Shown here: positions 1 to 8,286 of the stretch, piece after piece
Position numbering within the stretch: position 1 is the stretch's first letter
How the letters are laid out: each line of letters opens with the position of its first letter
Assembly (NCBI GenBank): GCA_036270655.1
Contig: DATBCD010000071.1
Span: 1-64,000, forward strand
DNA from: VBCK01 sp036270655
GTDB taxonomy: Bacteria; Pseudomonadota; Gammaproteobacteria; Burkholderiales; Burkholderiaceae_F
Direction of reading: 5' to 3'
DNA length: 64,000 bases
Position numbers and translations under genes: made by a program
Notes under the pieces: generated by a model
Told to the model about the DNA's origin: nothing
The model's input: only the letters and a program-made list of their open reading frames with translations
Databases searched by the model: none

Positions 1-26
1 AAATCGAATGTGTCCGACGCGCCCAT
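1..26 (-). CDS. zwf: Start of a divergent gene, probably glucose-6-phosphate dehydrogenase (partial)
   Basis: Only the first nine residues, MGASDTFDF, lie in the window; the gene runs off the left edge. A short polar leader followed by an FDF/FDL motif fits the N-terminus of betaproteobacterial glucose-6-phosphate dehydrogenase, where a GGTGD nucleotide-binding motif follows. A GAGG purine run lies about 12 bases upstream of the ATG. The gene is divergent from edd and shares a promoter region carrying two HexR-type palindromes, the classical setting of zwf. The identification rests mainly on context and could be wrong. Confidence 0.5.
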
Positions 27-68
27 GTGCTGCGGATCCTCGTTGACCAAATCCACGGTGACGATCTA

Positions 69-83
69 TGTATTAATACTACA
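69..83. promoter_or_regulatory. HexR-type operator 1 (zwf-proximal)
   Basis: The 15-base palindrome TGTATTAATACTACA fits the published HexR consensus TGTARTWWWAYTACA with one mismatch in the left arm. HexR is an RpiR-family regulator that senses KDPG and controls zwf, edd, eda and glk in proteobacteria. The site lies 42 bases upstream of the leftward start codon and probably overlaps that gene's AT-rich promoter. Confidence 0.75.
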
Positions 84-154
84 GAAACTTGCGGGTTGGT
101 GCTCGCACCCATCGACGGAGCACGGACAGTGGACTGTGCCTTAAGGTCAAATCT

Positions 155-169
155 TGTAGTATTAGTACA
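155..169. promoter_or_regulatory. HexR-type operator 2 (edd-proximal)
   Basis: The 15-base palindrome TGTAGTATTAGTACA fits the HexR consensus with one right-arm mismatch, the mirror of the variation in operator 1. It ends 49 bases upstream of the edd ATG. The two site centres are 86 bp apart, so each divergent gene has one site at a similar distance from its start. Confidence 0.75.
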
Positions 170-218
170 GCAACGAGCTCGTGATCCGGCTGGATCCGGG
201 CCGCAACCGAGGTGGGAC

Positions 219-2078
219 ATGAGCCTTCATCCGGTCGTTTCGGCAACGACGGCACGCATCCGGGAGCGCAGCGCCGCAAGCCGCGCCGCCTACCTGCGGC
301 GCGTCGAAGCGGCGCGCAAGGCCGGCACGGCTCGCGCGCACGTGTCCTGCTCCAACCTGGCGCATGCCGTAGCCGCATTCCCGCCGGCGGACAAGCTGGC
401 TTTGCGTGTCCAGCAGCAGCCGAATCTGGCGATCGTCTCGTCCTACAACGACATGCTGTCGGCGCACCAGCCGCTCGGACGCTTTCCCGAAATCATCAAG
501 CAGGCTGCGCGCGACGCCGGCGCCGTCGCTCAGTTCGCCGGCGGCGTGCCGGCGATGTGCGATGGAGTGACCCAGGGCCAGCCGGGCATGGAGTTGTCGC
601 TGTTTTCCCGCGACGTCATCGCGATGGCGACCGCAATCGCGCTGTCGCACGACGTGTTCGACGCCGTGCTGTGTCTGGGCGTGTGCGACAAGATCGTTCC
701 GGGCCTGCTGATCGGTGCCCTGCAGTTCGGCCATCTGCCCGCCGTGTTCGTGCCGGGCGGTCCGATGACGTCCGGCCTGGCCAACTCCGAAAAGGCCAGG
801 ATCCGCGAGCTGCACGCGCAGGGCAAGGCGACCCGGGAGCAACTGCTGGAAGCGGAGATGCAGTCCTATCACGGGCCCGGCACCTGCACCTTTTATGGCA
901 CCGCCAACAGCAACCAGATGCTGATGGAAGTGATGGGCCTGCACCTGCCGGGCGCCGCCTTCGTCAATCCCAACACGCCTCTGCGCGATGCGTTGACGGG
1001 CGCGGCAGCGCAGCGTGCGGCAGCCATCACGAAGGGCGGCGGCCAGTACACGCCGATCGCCGAGGTGGTGGACGAACGCGCCATCGTCAACGCGATCGTC
1101 GGATTGCTGGCGACCGGCGGTTCGACCAACCACACGATTCACCTGGTCGCGATCGCGGGCGCCGCCGGCATCCTGATCGATTGGGATGATTTCGACCGGC
1201 TTTCCTGCGCGGTGCCGCTGCTGGCGCGCATCTACCCGAACGGCAGCGCCGATGTGAATCAGTTTCACGCAGCCGGCGGGATGGGCCTTCTGATCCGCCA
1301 GCTGCTCTCGGCGGGACTGTTGCACGCGGACGTCGCGACGGTGGCCGGGCCGGGTCTGTCGCGTTACACGCAGGAGCCGGTCCTCGACGGTGCCGCGCTG
1401 AAGTGGCGCCCCGCGCCGCAGCGCAGTCTGGACACCGCGATCCTGGCCGACTTCGACCGGCCGTTCAGCGCCGAAGGCGGACTGAAGCTGCTCACCGGCA
1501 ACCTGGGTCGCGCGATGATCAAGGTTTCCGCGGTCAAGCCGCAACACCGCGTCGTGGAGGCGCCGGCGCTGGTATTCGACGACCAGGCGGCGCTGCTGGA
1601 CGCATTCAAACAAGGCAGGCTGCAGCGCGACTTCGTCGCCGTCGTGCGCTACCAGGGTCCGCGCGCCAACGGCATGCCGGAGCTGCACAAGCTGACCCCG
1701 ACCCTGAGCGTTCTGCAGGATCAGGGCTTCAAGGTCGCTCTGGTGACCGATGGCAGGATGTCCGGCGCCTCCGGCAAAGTGCCCGCGGCCATTCACGTGA
1801 CGCCAGAGTGCCTGAGCGGCGGGCCGCTGGCCAGGGTCCGCGACGGCGACCTGATCCGGTTGGACGCGCAAGGCGGTGTGCTGGAGGCCCGCGTCGAAGC
1901 CGGCGAGTGGGCACGGCGCACGGTGTCGCCGCCCGACCTGCGGCATCATCACGCCGGCCTCGGGCGCGAATTATTCGAGGGGGCACGCGCTGTGGCGGCC
2001 GGGGCGGAACAAGGCGCGGTCATTTTCGGCGCGTCCGAACGCGCCGTGCCGTCGGCCGCTGCGATCTCGATGGCTTGA
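219..2078 (+). CDS. edd: Phosphogluconate dehydratase
   Basis: Converts 6-phosphogluconate to 2-keto-3-deoxy-6-phosphogluconate, the first committed step of the Entner-Doudoroff pathway, in the cytoplasm. The 619-residue product has normal family length. It carries the IlvD/Edd signatures CDKIVPG (near residue 156) and TDGRMSG (near 510). Cysteines 114, 156 and 223 are the likely iron-sulfur cluster ligands. The ATG at 219 is chosen because GAGGTGGG lies just upstream and the protein then begins MSLHP; an in-frame extension to base 27 would run across both HexR sites. eda follows after 21 bases and then glk, forming one operon that HexR probably controls. Confidence 0.96.
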   Translation: MSLHPVVSATTARIRERSAASRAAYLRRVEAARKAGTARAHVSCSNLAHAVAAFPPADKLALRVQQQPNLAIVSSYNDMLSAHQPLGRFPEIIKQAARDAGAVAQFAGGVPAMCDGVTQGQPGMELSLFSRDVIAMATAIALSHDVFDAVLCLGVCDKIVPGLLIGALQFGHLPAVFVPGGPMTSGLANSEKARIRELHAQGKATREQLLEAEMQSYHGPGTCTFYGTANSNQMLMEVMGLHLPGAAFVNPNTPLRDALTGAAAQRAAAITKGGGQYTPIAEVVDERAIVNAIVGLLATGGSTNHTIHLVAIAGAAGILIDWDDFDRLSCAVPLLARIYPNGSADVNQFHAAGGMGLLIRQLLSAGLLHADVATVAGPGLSRYTQEPVLDGAALKWRPAPQRSLDTAILADFDRPFSAEGGLKLLTGNLGRAMIKVSAVKPQHRVVEAPALVFDDQAALLDAFKQGRLQRDFVAVVRYQGPRANGMPELHKLTPTLSVLQDQGFKVALVTDGRMSGASGKVPAAIHVTPECLSGGPLARVRDGDLIRLDAQGGVLEARVEAGEWARRTVSPPDLRHHHAGLGRELFEGARAVAAGAEQGAVIFGASERAVPSAAAISMA

Positions 2079-2099
2079 TTCCGATCCGGGTGCCCTGCG

Positions 2100-2723
2100 A
2101 TGATGATCGGCGATGTGCTTTCCGCCGCCCCGGTGATGCCGGTGATCGTGCTGGAGCGCGCCGCGGACGCTGTGCCGCTGGCGCGCGCGCTGCTGGCCGG
2201 AGGATTGAAGGTGCTCGAGGTGACGCTGCGCAGCGACGCCGCGCTGCCGGGCATCGGCGCCATCGCGCGCGAAGTGCCCGACGCGATCGTCGGCGCGGGC
2301 ACGGTGTTGAGCCCGGCCGATCTGGCAGCGGCGCGCGACGCAGGCGCTCATTTTGCCGTCAGCCCCGGCGCCAGTGCCACGCTGCTCGAGTCGGGACGGG
2401 ACTGCGGGCTGCCTTTCCTGCCGGGCGTGATGACGCCGTCCGAGGTGCTCGCGGCCGTGGCCGCGGGCTATCACCGCCTCAAGTTCTTTCCCGCGGCGCA
2501 GGCGGGCGGCGTCGACATGCTGAAGGCACTGGCAGGTCCGTTCCCGCAAGTGAAGTTCTGCCCCACCGGCGGCATCAGTCTGGCCAATGCGGCGGAGTTC
2601 CTGGCGTTGCCGAACGTCTGTTGCGTCGGCGGCTCGTGGATCGCGCCGGCCGCGTCGATCCGGGCCGGTGACTGGGCTTCGATCACACGCCTTGCGCTGC
2701 AGGCGCACCGGCTGCGCGCTTGA
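2100..2723 (+). CDS. eda: KDPG aldolase (2-dehydro-3-deoxyphosphogluconate aldolase)
   Basis: Cleaves KDPG to pyruvate and glyceraldehyde 3-phosphate, completing the Entner-Doudoroff pathway. The 207-residue protein is a typical class I aldolase barrel. The Schiff-base lysine is K128 in the KFFPA motif, and the catalytic glutamate is E40 in LEVTLRS. The phosphate-binding GGI loop is present in CPTGGIS. Two adjacent ATG codons (2100 and 2103) could both serve as start. It sits 21 bases after edd and 13 bases before glk, so the three genes are almost certainly cotranscribed. Confidence 0.96.
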   Translation: MMIGDVLSAAPVMPVIVLERAADAVPLARALLAGGLKVLEVTLRSDAALPGIGAIAREVPDAIVGAGTVLSPADLAAARDAGAHFAVSPGASATLLESGRDCGLPFLPGVMTPSEVLAAVAAGYHRLKFFPAAQAGGVDMLKALAGPFPQVKFCPTGGISLANAAEFLALPNVCCVGGSWIAPAASIRAGDWASITRLALQAHRLRA

Positions 2724-2736
2724 CGGACAATCGGGG

Positions 2737-3726
2737 ATGGACCGCGATTTCGCTGTAACCGCGCTGGTCGCCGATATCGGCGGCACCAATGCCCGCTTCG
2801 CATTGGCGGCCTCGGACGGCGAGGGCGGTCTGGTGCTGGACTCGGTGCACGAATTTACGGTTGCGCAATTCGGCTCCCTGGCACAGGCGGCCTTGCACTA
2901 TCTGGCGCAAATCGAGGCGCCCAAGCCGCGCCGGTCGGTGATCGCCGTGGCGACCGCGATCATCGGCGACCAGGTCAATCTCACCAATAACCCCTGGTCC
3001 TTCTCGATCAGGGCGTTGCAACGGGAGCTCGAGCTGGACCAGATCCGGGTCATCAACGACATCGGCGCGATCGCGATGGCGATTCCGCATCTGGCGCGCC
3101 CGCAGCTCGAGGCTATCGGAGAAGCGGCGCCGCCTGCGGCGAGCGACCGCGCCGACCGGCACTATGCGGTGCTGGGAGCCGGAACCGGGCTGGGCGTATG
3201 CAGGCTGCTGCTGCGGCAGGGGCACGCGATGGTGATCGAGTCCGAAGGCGGTCATGTCGCGTTCGCGCCGGGCAATGACTACGAAATCGCGATTCTGCAG
3301 TGCCTGATGAAGCGGCACGCGCGGGTATCCGTGGAGCGCCTCGTTTCCGGGCCGGGCCTGCAGAATCTGTACGGCGCCGTGTGCGCGGTCGAAGGGACGG
3401 CCGAGAGCGCCAACACGCCGGAGGCGATCACCGCGGCGGCGGGCTCCGATGCCGCGTGCCGGCGCGCGCTGGAGGTGTTCTGTTCGATCCTGGGCAGCTT
3501 CGCCGGCGATGTCGCGCTGATGTATGGCGCCTGGGATGGCGTGTACCTGGGCGGCGGGCTGACGGCAACGCTGCTGTCCTGGATCTGCCGCAGCCAGTTT
3601 CGGCAGCGTTTCGAGAGCAAGGGGCGCTTCAGCCCGCTGATGCGGACGGTGCCGACGTTCGCGATCACCCACGCTCAGCCGGGTCTGCTCGGCGCCGGGG
3701 CTTGCGCGGCCGGCCTTCGGGCTTGA
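2737..3726 (+). CDS. glk: Glucokinase
   Basis: Phosphorylates glucose with ATP to give glucose 6-phosphate, which feeds the divergent zwf-like gene and the edd-eda pathway. The 329-residue protein belongs to the bacterial GlkA family. The ATP-phosphate motif DIGGTNAR lies at residues 13-20, followed by INDIGA with the probable catalytic aspartate, GAGTGLGV, the sugar-binding ESEGGH, and YLGGG near the C-terminus. The ATG at 2737 is 13 bases after eda. Its last 60 bases overlap the end of the convergent transporter gene. Placement implies that free glucose is the product of upstream cleavage, consistent with the GH3 gene nearby. Confidence 0.94.
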   Translation: MDRDFAVTALVADIGGTNARFALAASDGEGGLVLDSVHEFTVAQFGSLAQAALHYLAQIEAPKPRRSVIAVATAIIGDQVNLTNNPWSFSIRALQRELELDQIRVINDIGAIAMAIPHLARPQLEAIGEAAPPAASDRADRHYAVLGAGTGLGVCRLLLRQGHAMVIESEGGHVAFAPGNDYEIAILQCLMKRHARVSVERLVSGPGLQNLYGAVCAVEGTAESANTPEAITAAAGSDAACRRALEVFCSILGSFAGDVALMYGAWDGVYLGGGLTATLLSWICRSQFRQRFESKGRFSPLMRTVPTFAITHAQPGLLGAGACAAGLRA

Positions 3727-5167
3727 AACCGTCCAGATCGTGCTGGCGGGCGTCGAGCGCGCGGACGATGCGGCCGTGCACCGCATCGTCGAGGCGGTAG
3801 CCGCGCATCACCAGCAACGACATCAAGGCGCCGGCGGCCGGAATCCACCCCATGATCGAGCGGATCGCGCCCAGGGCCTCGGGGCTTTGCGGCTGATTGG
3901 CGGTAAAGCCGCTGGCGTCCAGATAAAGTCCTGCGCTGGCCGCGGACAGGCCCATGGCGATTTTCTGGGTGAAGGAGGCGATGCCGAACACCTTGGCCTC
4001 GTCTCGGCGGCCTGAGCGCCATTCGTTGTACTCGACCGTGTCGGGCAGCATGGCCCAGAAGCACACGGCGTACGCGGTGGAGCTGGCCGCGACCGCGCCG
4101 AGCAGAGCGACCGCCACCGGCAGAGGCAGTCGAACCGGCAGCTGCAGACACAGCGTGAAGGCAGCCGTCGCCAGGCTGCCCAGAATCCAGGCGTTGCGCT
4201 TGCTGCTGCGCCGGATGATCCACACCCAGAACGGCACGCTGATGACGCTGGCCGCGGTCAGCAACGGCACCGCGTAGCGCACCGCGTCGACCGCGCCAAG
4301 CACATACTTGAAGAAGTACACCATGTTGCGGGTATGCATGGTCAGCGTGAAATTGATCAGGAATTTGCCTAGAAGCAGCCGCAGCAGCGGTCCGCTGGCG
4401 CGCACGACGCGCAGGAACGCCTTCGCGTCCGGCAGCAGCGAGGGCATGACGGCGGCATCCGGACCGCCCTGGCGCGGTTCGCGCACCGACACGAAGCACA
4501 GCAGGAAAGCGGCAGTGGCCAACGTCCCGATCACGAGCGCGGCCAGCTCGTAGGCGCTGCGCGTTTCGGGCCCGCCAAACCAGCTTGCCAGAGCCGGCAT
4601 CAGATACGCCACGGCGACTCCGCCCAGAAACGCGCACTGCATGCGCAAGCCGATCAGTGCCGTGCGCTCGCCGCTGTCGCGCGTGATCGCCGCCGACAGC
4701 GACGAGTACGGAATGGCCAGCGCGGTGTACAGCGCACGCACGGCCATCTGCGTCAGCATCGAGTACACGATCAGCCAGGGCAGCGGCAGGCGCGGCGCGG
4801 AAAAGACCAGCGCGAACGCAATCGCCAGGGGCGCCGAGCCGAACAGCAGGAACGGGCGGTACTTGCCCCAGCGGCTGCGCGTACGGTCCGCGATCACACC
4901 CATGACCGGGTCGGTCATGCCGTCCCACACCGATGCGATCAGATAGCAGGCTCCGGCCCAGGCGGCCGGTATGCCCAGAACGTCGGTCTGGAAGTAGATC
5001 AGGAAAAGCCCCAACCCCTGCCAGTAAAGGTTGAATCCGAAGTCGCCGACGGCGAAGCCGTAGCGTGCGCGGGCCGAAAGGCCGCCGAGCGCCGCACGGC
5101 TTCCGCTCGGCTGCTGTGGCCGGTTCGCCTCAGCGGCGCCTACCAACGCATCCCCCTTCCGACCCAT
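3665..5167 (-). CDS. GPH-family (MelB-like) sugar:cation symporter
   Basis: A 500-residue inner-membrane protein with about twelve hydrophobic segments. It is a glycoside-pentoside-hexuronide symporter: after a roughly 30-residue polar leader it has GDFGFNLYW, FQTDVLGI, then WDGMTDPVMG and RTRSRWGKYRPF, the cation-site and loop motifs of MelB/XynB-like carriers. The substrate cannot be read from sequence; a glycoside is likely from the neighbours. It is divergent from lacI with only 71 bases between starts and converges on glk with a 62-base overlap. No copy of the GACAGCGCTGTC palindrome was found in the lacI-transporter gap, so its control is unclear. Confidence 0.88.
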   Translation of the reverse strand: MGRKGDALVGAAEANRPQQPSGSRAALGGLSARARYGFAVGDFGFNLYWQGLGLFLIYFQTDVLGIPAAWAGACYLIASVWDGMTDPVMGVIADRTRSRWGKYRPFLLFGSAPLAIAFALVFSAPRLPLPWLIVYSMLTQMAVRALYTALAIPYSSLSAAITRDSGERTALIGLRMQCAFLGGVAVAYLMPALASWFGGPETRSAYELAALVIGTLATAAFLLCFVSVREPRQGGPDAAVMPSLLPDAKAFLRVVRASGPLLRLLLGKFLINFTLTMHTRNMVYFFKYVLGAVDAVRYAVPLLTAASVISVPFWVWIIRRSSKRNAWILGSLATAAFTLCLQLPVRLPLPVAVALLGAVAASSTAYAVCFWAMLPDTVEYNEWRSGRRDEAKVFGIASFTQKIAMGLSAASAGLYLDASGFTANQPQSPEALGAIRSIMGWIPAAGALMSLLVMRGYRLDDAVHGRIVRALDARQHDLDGFKPEGRPRKPRRRADPAERG

Positions 5168-5238
5168 TCAAATATGATGCTGACGAGGCGGTCCGGCGCT
5201 CCTGCAGCTCCAGGCCGGCCGCACACGACCGCAACCCT

Positions 5239-6297
5239 ATGAGCCGAAAAGCGATGAGGCCCGGCAACGGCAAGCCGACGATCATGGACGTGGCGCGGCT
5301 GGCCGACGTCTCGATCAAGACCGTTTCCCGGGTCATCAACAAGGAGCCGAACGTCCGCGAGGAGCTGCGGGAACGGGTGACGCGGGCGGCCACGATGCTC
5401 GGTTACCGGCCCAATTTCTCGGCGCGCAGCCTGGCCGGGGTGCGCTCCTTTCTGATCGGATATCTGTTCGGCGATCCGGGGGGCGACTACACGCATCGGG
5501 TCGAAGTCAGCCTGCTGAACCGCTGTCGTCAGGCAGGCTACCACCTTCTGGTGGAACAGATCGACGCCGCGGCGGCCGATGTGAGCGAGCGCACGTCCGC
5601 CCTGGTGTCACAGTTGCGACTCGATGGCGTGATCCTGACCGCACCGATCACCGATGACCGGGACGTGCTGCGCGTGCTCGACGAGGCCCACGTTCCCTAC
5701 GTCCGGATCGCGCCGGACGTCGACTCGGCCAGCTCGCCCCAGGTGCGGATCGACGATTTTCGGGCGGCGCAACAATTGACCGATCACTTGATCGCATTGG
5801 GCCACCGGCGCATCGGCTTCATCAAAGGCGACCCCAGGCACGCCGCGGCGCGACTTCGCTTCGACGGCTTCCGCAGCGCGATGCAGACGCATCGACTGGA
5901 AGTTCCCGAGGCGCTGGTCGAGCAGGGCTCGTTTTCCTATCCGTCGGGGCTGGAGTGCGCCAGGCGCCTGTTGCAGCGGCCCACGCGTCCGAGCGCGATC
6001 GTCGCCAGCAACGACGACATGGCCGCCGCCGCGATCGCGGTGGCCCATGCCTTGAGCATCCGCGTGCCGGAGCATCTGTCGGTGGTCGGCTTCGACGACG
6101 CACCGATCGCGCAAGTCGTGTGGCCGGCCCTGACCACGGTGCGCCAGCCGATCGGGCAGATGGCCGAGGTTGCGGCCGATCTGCTGCTGACTGCCGTCGC
6201 CGGCAAGAACACCCCGGCCTGGCCGGATCCGATGCCGCGCCGCGAGCTCGACTACGAGCTGGTGCTTCGGCAATCCACCGCACCGGCGCCGGGCTGA
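5239..6297 (+). CDS. LacI-family transcriptional regulator
   Basis: A 352-residue repressor-type protein. The N-terminal helix-turn-helix and hinge helix are clear (VARLADVSIKTVSRVIN, then ARSLAG), followed by a periplasmic-binding-like sugar sensor domain with typical GFDDAPIAQ and TTVRQPIGQM segments. The ATG at 5239 (MSRKAMRPG) puts the helix-turn-helix near residue 13, as is usual; an in-frame extension to 5065 would run into the divergent gene. It is the obvious candidate to bind the GACAGCGCTGTC palindromes at 6343, 8179/8201 and 12299/12321. Those sites are not upstream of its own gene, so autoregulation is not evident. Confidence 0.93.
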   Translation: MSRKAMRPGNGKPTIMDVARLADVSIKTVSRVINKEPNVREELRERVTRAATMLGYRPNFSARSLAGVRSFLIGYLFGDPGGDYTHRVEVSLLNRCRQAGYHLLVEQIDAAAADVSERTSALVSQLRLDGVILTAPITDDRDVLRVLDEAHVPYVRIAPDVDSASSPQVRIDDFRAAQQLTDHLIALGHRRIGFIKGDPRHAAARLRFDGFRSAMQTHRLEVPEALVEQGSFSYPSGLECARRLLQRPTRPSAIVASNDDMAAAAIAVAHALSIRVPEHLSVVGFDDAPIAQVVWPALTTVRQPIGQMAEVAADLLLTAVAGKNTPAWPDPMPRRELDYELVLRQSTAPAPG

Positions 6298-6342
6298 CGC
6301 CCCCCACAGCGCACCGCCCGATGCACGGAATCGGATCGTATA

Positions 6343-6354
6343 GACAGCGCTGTC
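6343..6354. promoter_or_regulatory. Solitary LacI-type operator in a convergent intergenic region
   Basis: A perfect GACAGCGCTGTC palindrome, identical to the best copies at 8201 and 12321. It lies 46 bases after the lacI stop codon and before the end of the convergent halogenase gene, so no gene start follows it. On the minus strand it forms a consensus -35 (TTGACA) reading back into lacI, but no convincing -10 follows. It may be an auxiliary operator for looping or a relic of a lost promoter. Confidence 0.7.
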
Positions 6355-6390
6355 AATTGCGAGGAGTCGGTCGCGTGTGGCGTGCTGACA

Positions 6391-6473
6391 CCCCTCTCCC
6401 CCAAGCGGGAGAGGGGAGAAACGGCCCTTGACTCCCCTCTCCCACGCCCGTGGGAGAGGGGCGGGGGAGAGGG
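6391..6473 (+). repeat. Two-unit REP-like palindrome (array A)
   Basis: Two hairpin units. The first has arms CCCCTCTCCC/GGGAGAGGGG around a 6-base loop (6391-6416). The second has perfect 12-base arms CCCCTCTCCCAC/GTGGGAGAGGGG around GCCC (6434-6461), followed by the tail CGGGGGAGAGGG. It lies between the convergent ends of lacI and the halogenase gene and could act as a bidirectional transcription stop. Confidence 0.85.
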
Positions 6474-6510
6474 TCGGTGCGCCCGCCCCCCCATCCTGTC
6501 CTGCTAGCAG

Positions 6511-8085
6511 CTACGCGCTGCCTTCCAGCGCGACGTCTCTGGCCGGCGCCCGCGCATAGACGTGCTCGACCAGGGCGCGGTGCGGGGGCAGGTCGGCCAG
6601 CGCCCGCTCCGACACCTGCCGGATCATCTGGAATTCGTGCCGCGCCTCCTCGAAGCGCGGGTAGCACGCGCGCATCGCACGCAGGTCGGTCTGGTGTTCC
6701 ATGCCGTACAGCACGAACTGCCAGCTGGACGGCAGGTACATCTCCAGGTCGGTGACGAAATCGAGGCGATGCGGAGGCCGGCAGCGCCACATCGCCAGCT
6801 TCTCTTTCAGCGTGTCCGGTACCGAGCGGGGATCGGCATTGTCGATCCAGAACCGGGTGTCGGTACGTTGGGTCAGGCAGTAGTGCATCTTGACGAAGTC
6901 GACGATCCGTTCGAAGCGCGCCCGCATCAATTGATTGAACAGGTCCGCCACCGGCGCCGTATCCCCGTTGAACGGAAACAGGTACGCGATCAGGTACGCG
7001 GCCATTTCGATCAGGCCGATGCCGGACGATTCGAGCGGCTCGAGAAACCCGGCCGACAGGCCTACCGCGACGCAGTTGTTCACCCACTGGGCAGGACGGT
7101 ATCCGACGTTCAGCTTCAGGAACCGGGGCGTCAGCCCCTCGCACGCCGGCCCGATGTAAGAACGCAGGACCTGCTCGGCGCGCGCATCGTCGGTGTAGCG
7201 GCTCGAATACACGTAACCGACGCCGCGCCGGCGATGCAGGCCGATATCCCAGGTCCAGCCGCACTCCTGCGCGCTCGAGATGGTGTAGGACGCGATCGGA
7301 GCGTCGGGCCGGGCATAAGGAACCTGCATCGCGACGGCGCGATCCACGAACAGGATGTCGTTGATGTTGCGGAACGGCGAGCCCAGGGCGTCGCCGATCA
7401 GCGCCCCGCGAAAACCGGAGCAATCGACGTACAGATCGGCCTTGAGGCCTCCATGCTCGCGCGTCACCACCTGGTCAATTGCGCCGTGCCCGTCCAGCTC
7501 GACCCGCTCGACGGTGGCCAGCACGTGGGCCACGCCCAGACTCCTGGCGTGCTCGCACAGCAAAGCTGCAAACCGCGCGGCATCGAAGTGATACGCGTAG
7601 TTCAACGGGCCCAGAAAGTCGGCGTCGCCGAAACGTTTGGGACCGTGCGATGCGTCGGCAACCTGCTTTTGCAGCGTCGAGGCCTGCGCGAAGGCCACGC
7701 CGGGGCCCGCTGCCCCGAGCAACCAGTAGGGCAGCAGTTCCGGCCCGCCGGGCTTCTGGCTGGGCAGGCTGAACGGATGGAAGTAATGATCCGCCCCCGG
7801 AGCGCCTGGCGGACGCACCCAGTCGACGAATTTGATGCCCTGCTTGAATGTGGCATTGCTGTCGCGCAGGAAGCGCGCCTCGTCGATTCCAACGGCCGCC
7901 AGCGTGCCCTTGATCGACGGGAATGTTCCCTCTCCGACGCCGATGATGCCGATGGCGCTCGATTCGACCAGCGTGACGCGCACGCCTTGACCGGTCGCAG
8001 TCCCTAGCGAGCGCGCCAGAAAAGCGGCCGTCAGCCATCCGGCAGTTCCGCCCCCCACGATCAGCACGCTTCGTATCGGATTCAT
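6511..8085 (-). CDS. Flavin-dependent tryptophan-halogenase-like protein
   Basis: A 524-residue FAD-dependent protein of the tryptophan halogenase family. The FAD-binding GGGTAGW lies at residues 11-17. K81 (SNATFKQGIKF) aligns by context with the catalytic lysine of PrnA, and FLEPLESSGI contains the Glu-Ser pair of the halogenase active site. The usual WxWxIP segment reads WTWDIGL, so the proline position is changed. No dedicated flavin reductase or biosynthetic genes are nearby. Instead it is divergent from a TonB-dependent receptor and shares a LacI-operator promoter with it. Family members beside TonB receptors in sugar loci are known in Xanthomonas and Caulobacter relatives, without a settled role. 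The substrate is unknown. Confidence 0.87.
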   Translation of the reverse strand: MNPIRSVLIVGGGTAGWLTAAFLARSLGTATGQGVRVTLVESSAIGIIGVGEGTFPSIKGTLAAVGIDEARFLRDSNATFKQGIKFVDWVRPPGAPGADHYFHPFSLPSQKPGGPELLPYWLLGAAGPGVAFAQASTLQKQVADASHGPKRFGDADFLGPLNYAYHFDAARFAALLCEHARSLGVAHVLATVERVELDGHGAIDQVVTREHGGLKADLYVDCSGFRGALIGDALGSPFRNINDILFVDRAVAMQVPYARPDAPIASYTISSAQECGWTWDIGLHRRRGVGYVYSSRYTDDARAEQVLRSYIGPACEGLTPRFLKLNVGYRPAQWVNNCVAVGLSAGFLEPLESSGIGLIEMAAYLIAYLFPFNGDTAPVADLFNQLMRARFERIVDFVKMHYCLTQRTDTRFWIDNADPRSVPDTLKEKLAMWRCRPPHRLDFVTDLEMYLPSSWQFVLYGMEHQTDLRAMRACYPRFEEARHEFQMIRQVSERALADLPPHRALVEHVYARAPARDVALEGSA

Positions 8086-8163
8086 CGGTGGTTGCTCCTC
8101 CCAGGGCTGGCCGGTGCGCGGGAAGCGGGACTGCAGCGGTGCGGCCGGCTGGCTTTTCTTTGA

Positions 8164-8192
8164 TGATAGGCCGGTTTAGATAGCGCTGTCAG
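8164..8192 (-). promoter_or_regulatory. Probable halogenase promoter with -35 inside a LacI operator
   Basis: On the minus strand CTGACA (8187-8192) and CTATCA (8164-8169) are separated by exactly 17 bases, a reasonable sigma-70 pair. The -35 overlaps the right arm of the operator at 8179-8190, so a bound repressor would block it. A leader of about 70 bases would precede the ATG. Confidence 0.5.
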
Positions 8193-8212
8193 TTTTTGTT
8201 GACAGCGCTGTC
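8179..8212. promoter_or_regulatory. Paired LacI-type operators between halogenase and TonB receptor genes
   Basis: GATAGCGCTGTC at 8179-8190 and the perfect GACAGCGCTGTC at 8201-8212 are separated start to start by 22 bp, about two helical turns. Both divergent promoters appear to have their -35 element inside one of the two sites. The spacing is identical to the pair at the GH3 gene. Confidence 0.85.
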
Positions 8213-8227
8213 TTCACCGTGCATAGT
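8199..8227 (+). promoter_or_regulatory. Probable TonB-receptor promoter with -35 inside a LacI operator
   Basis: A consensus TTGACA (8199-8204) and CATAGT (8222-8227) are separated by 17 bases. The -35 overlaps the left arm of the operator at 8201-8212. Transcription would start near 8234, leaving about 53 bases of leader before a strong GAGGAGA ribosome site and the ATG at 8287. Confidence 0.6.
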
Positions 8228-8286
8228 GCACCAAACATCAGCAGCGTCACCGGATCGAGTGCACGCAAAACAAGCGAGGAGACAGA

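Noticed and set aside
162..1952. A 596-codon open frame antisense to edd
   Set aside because: The plus strand has clear Edd motifs throughout. The antisense product is Arg/Gln/His-rich with no recognisable domain, as expected for a mirror frame in GC-rich DNA.
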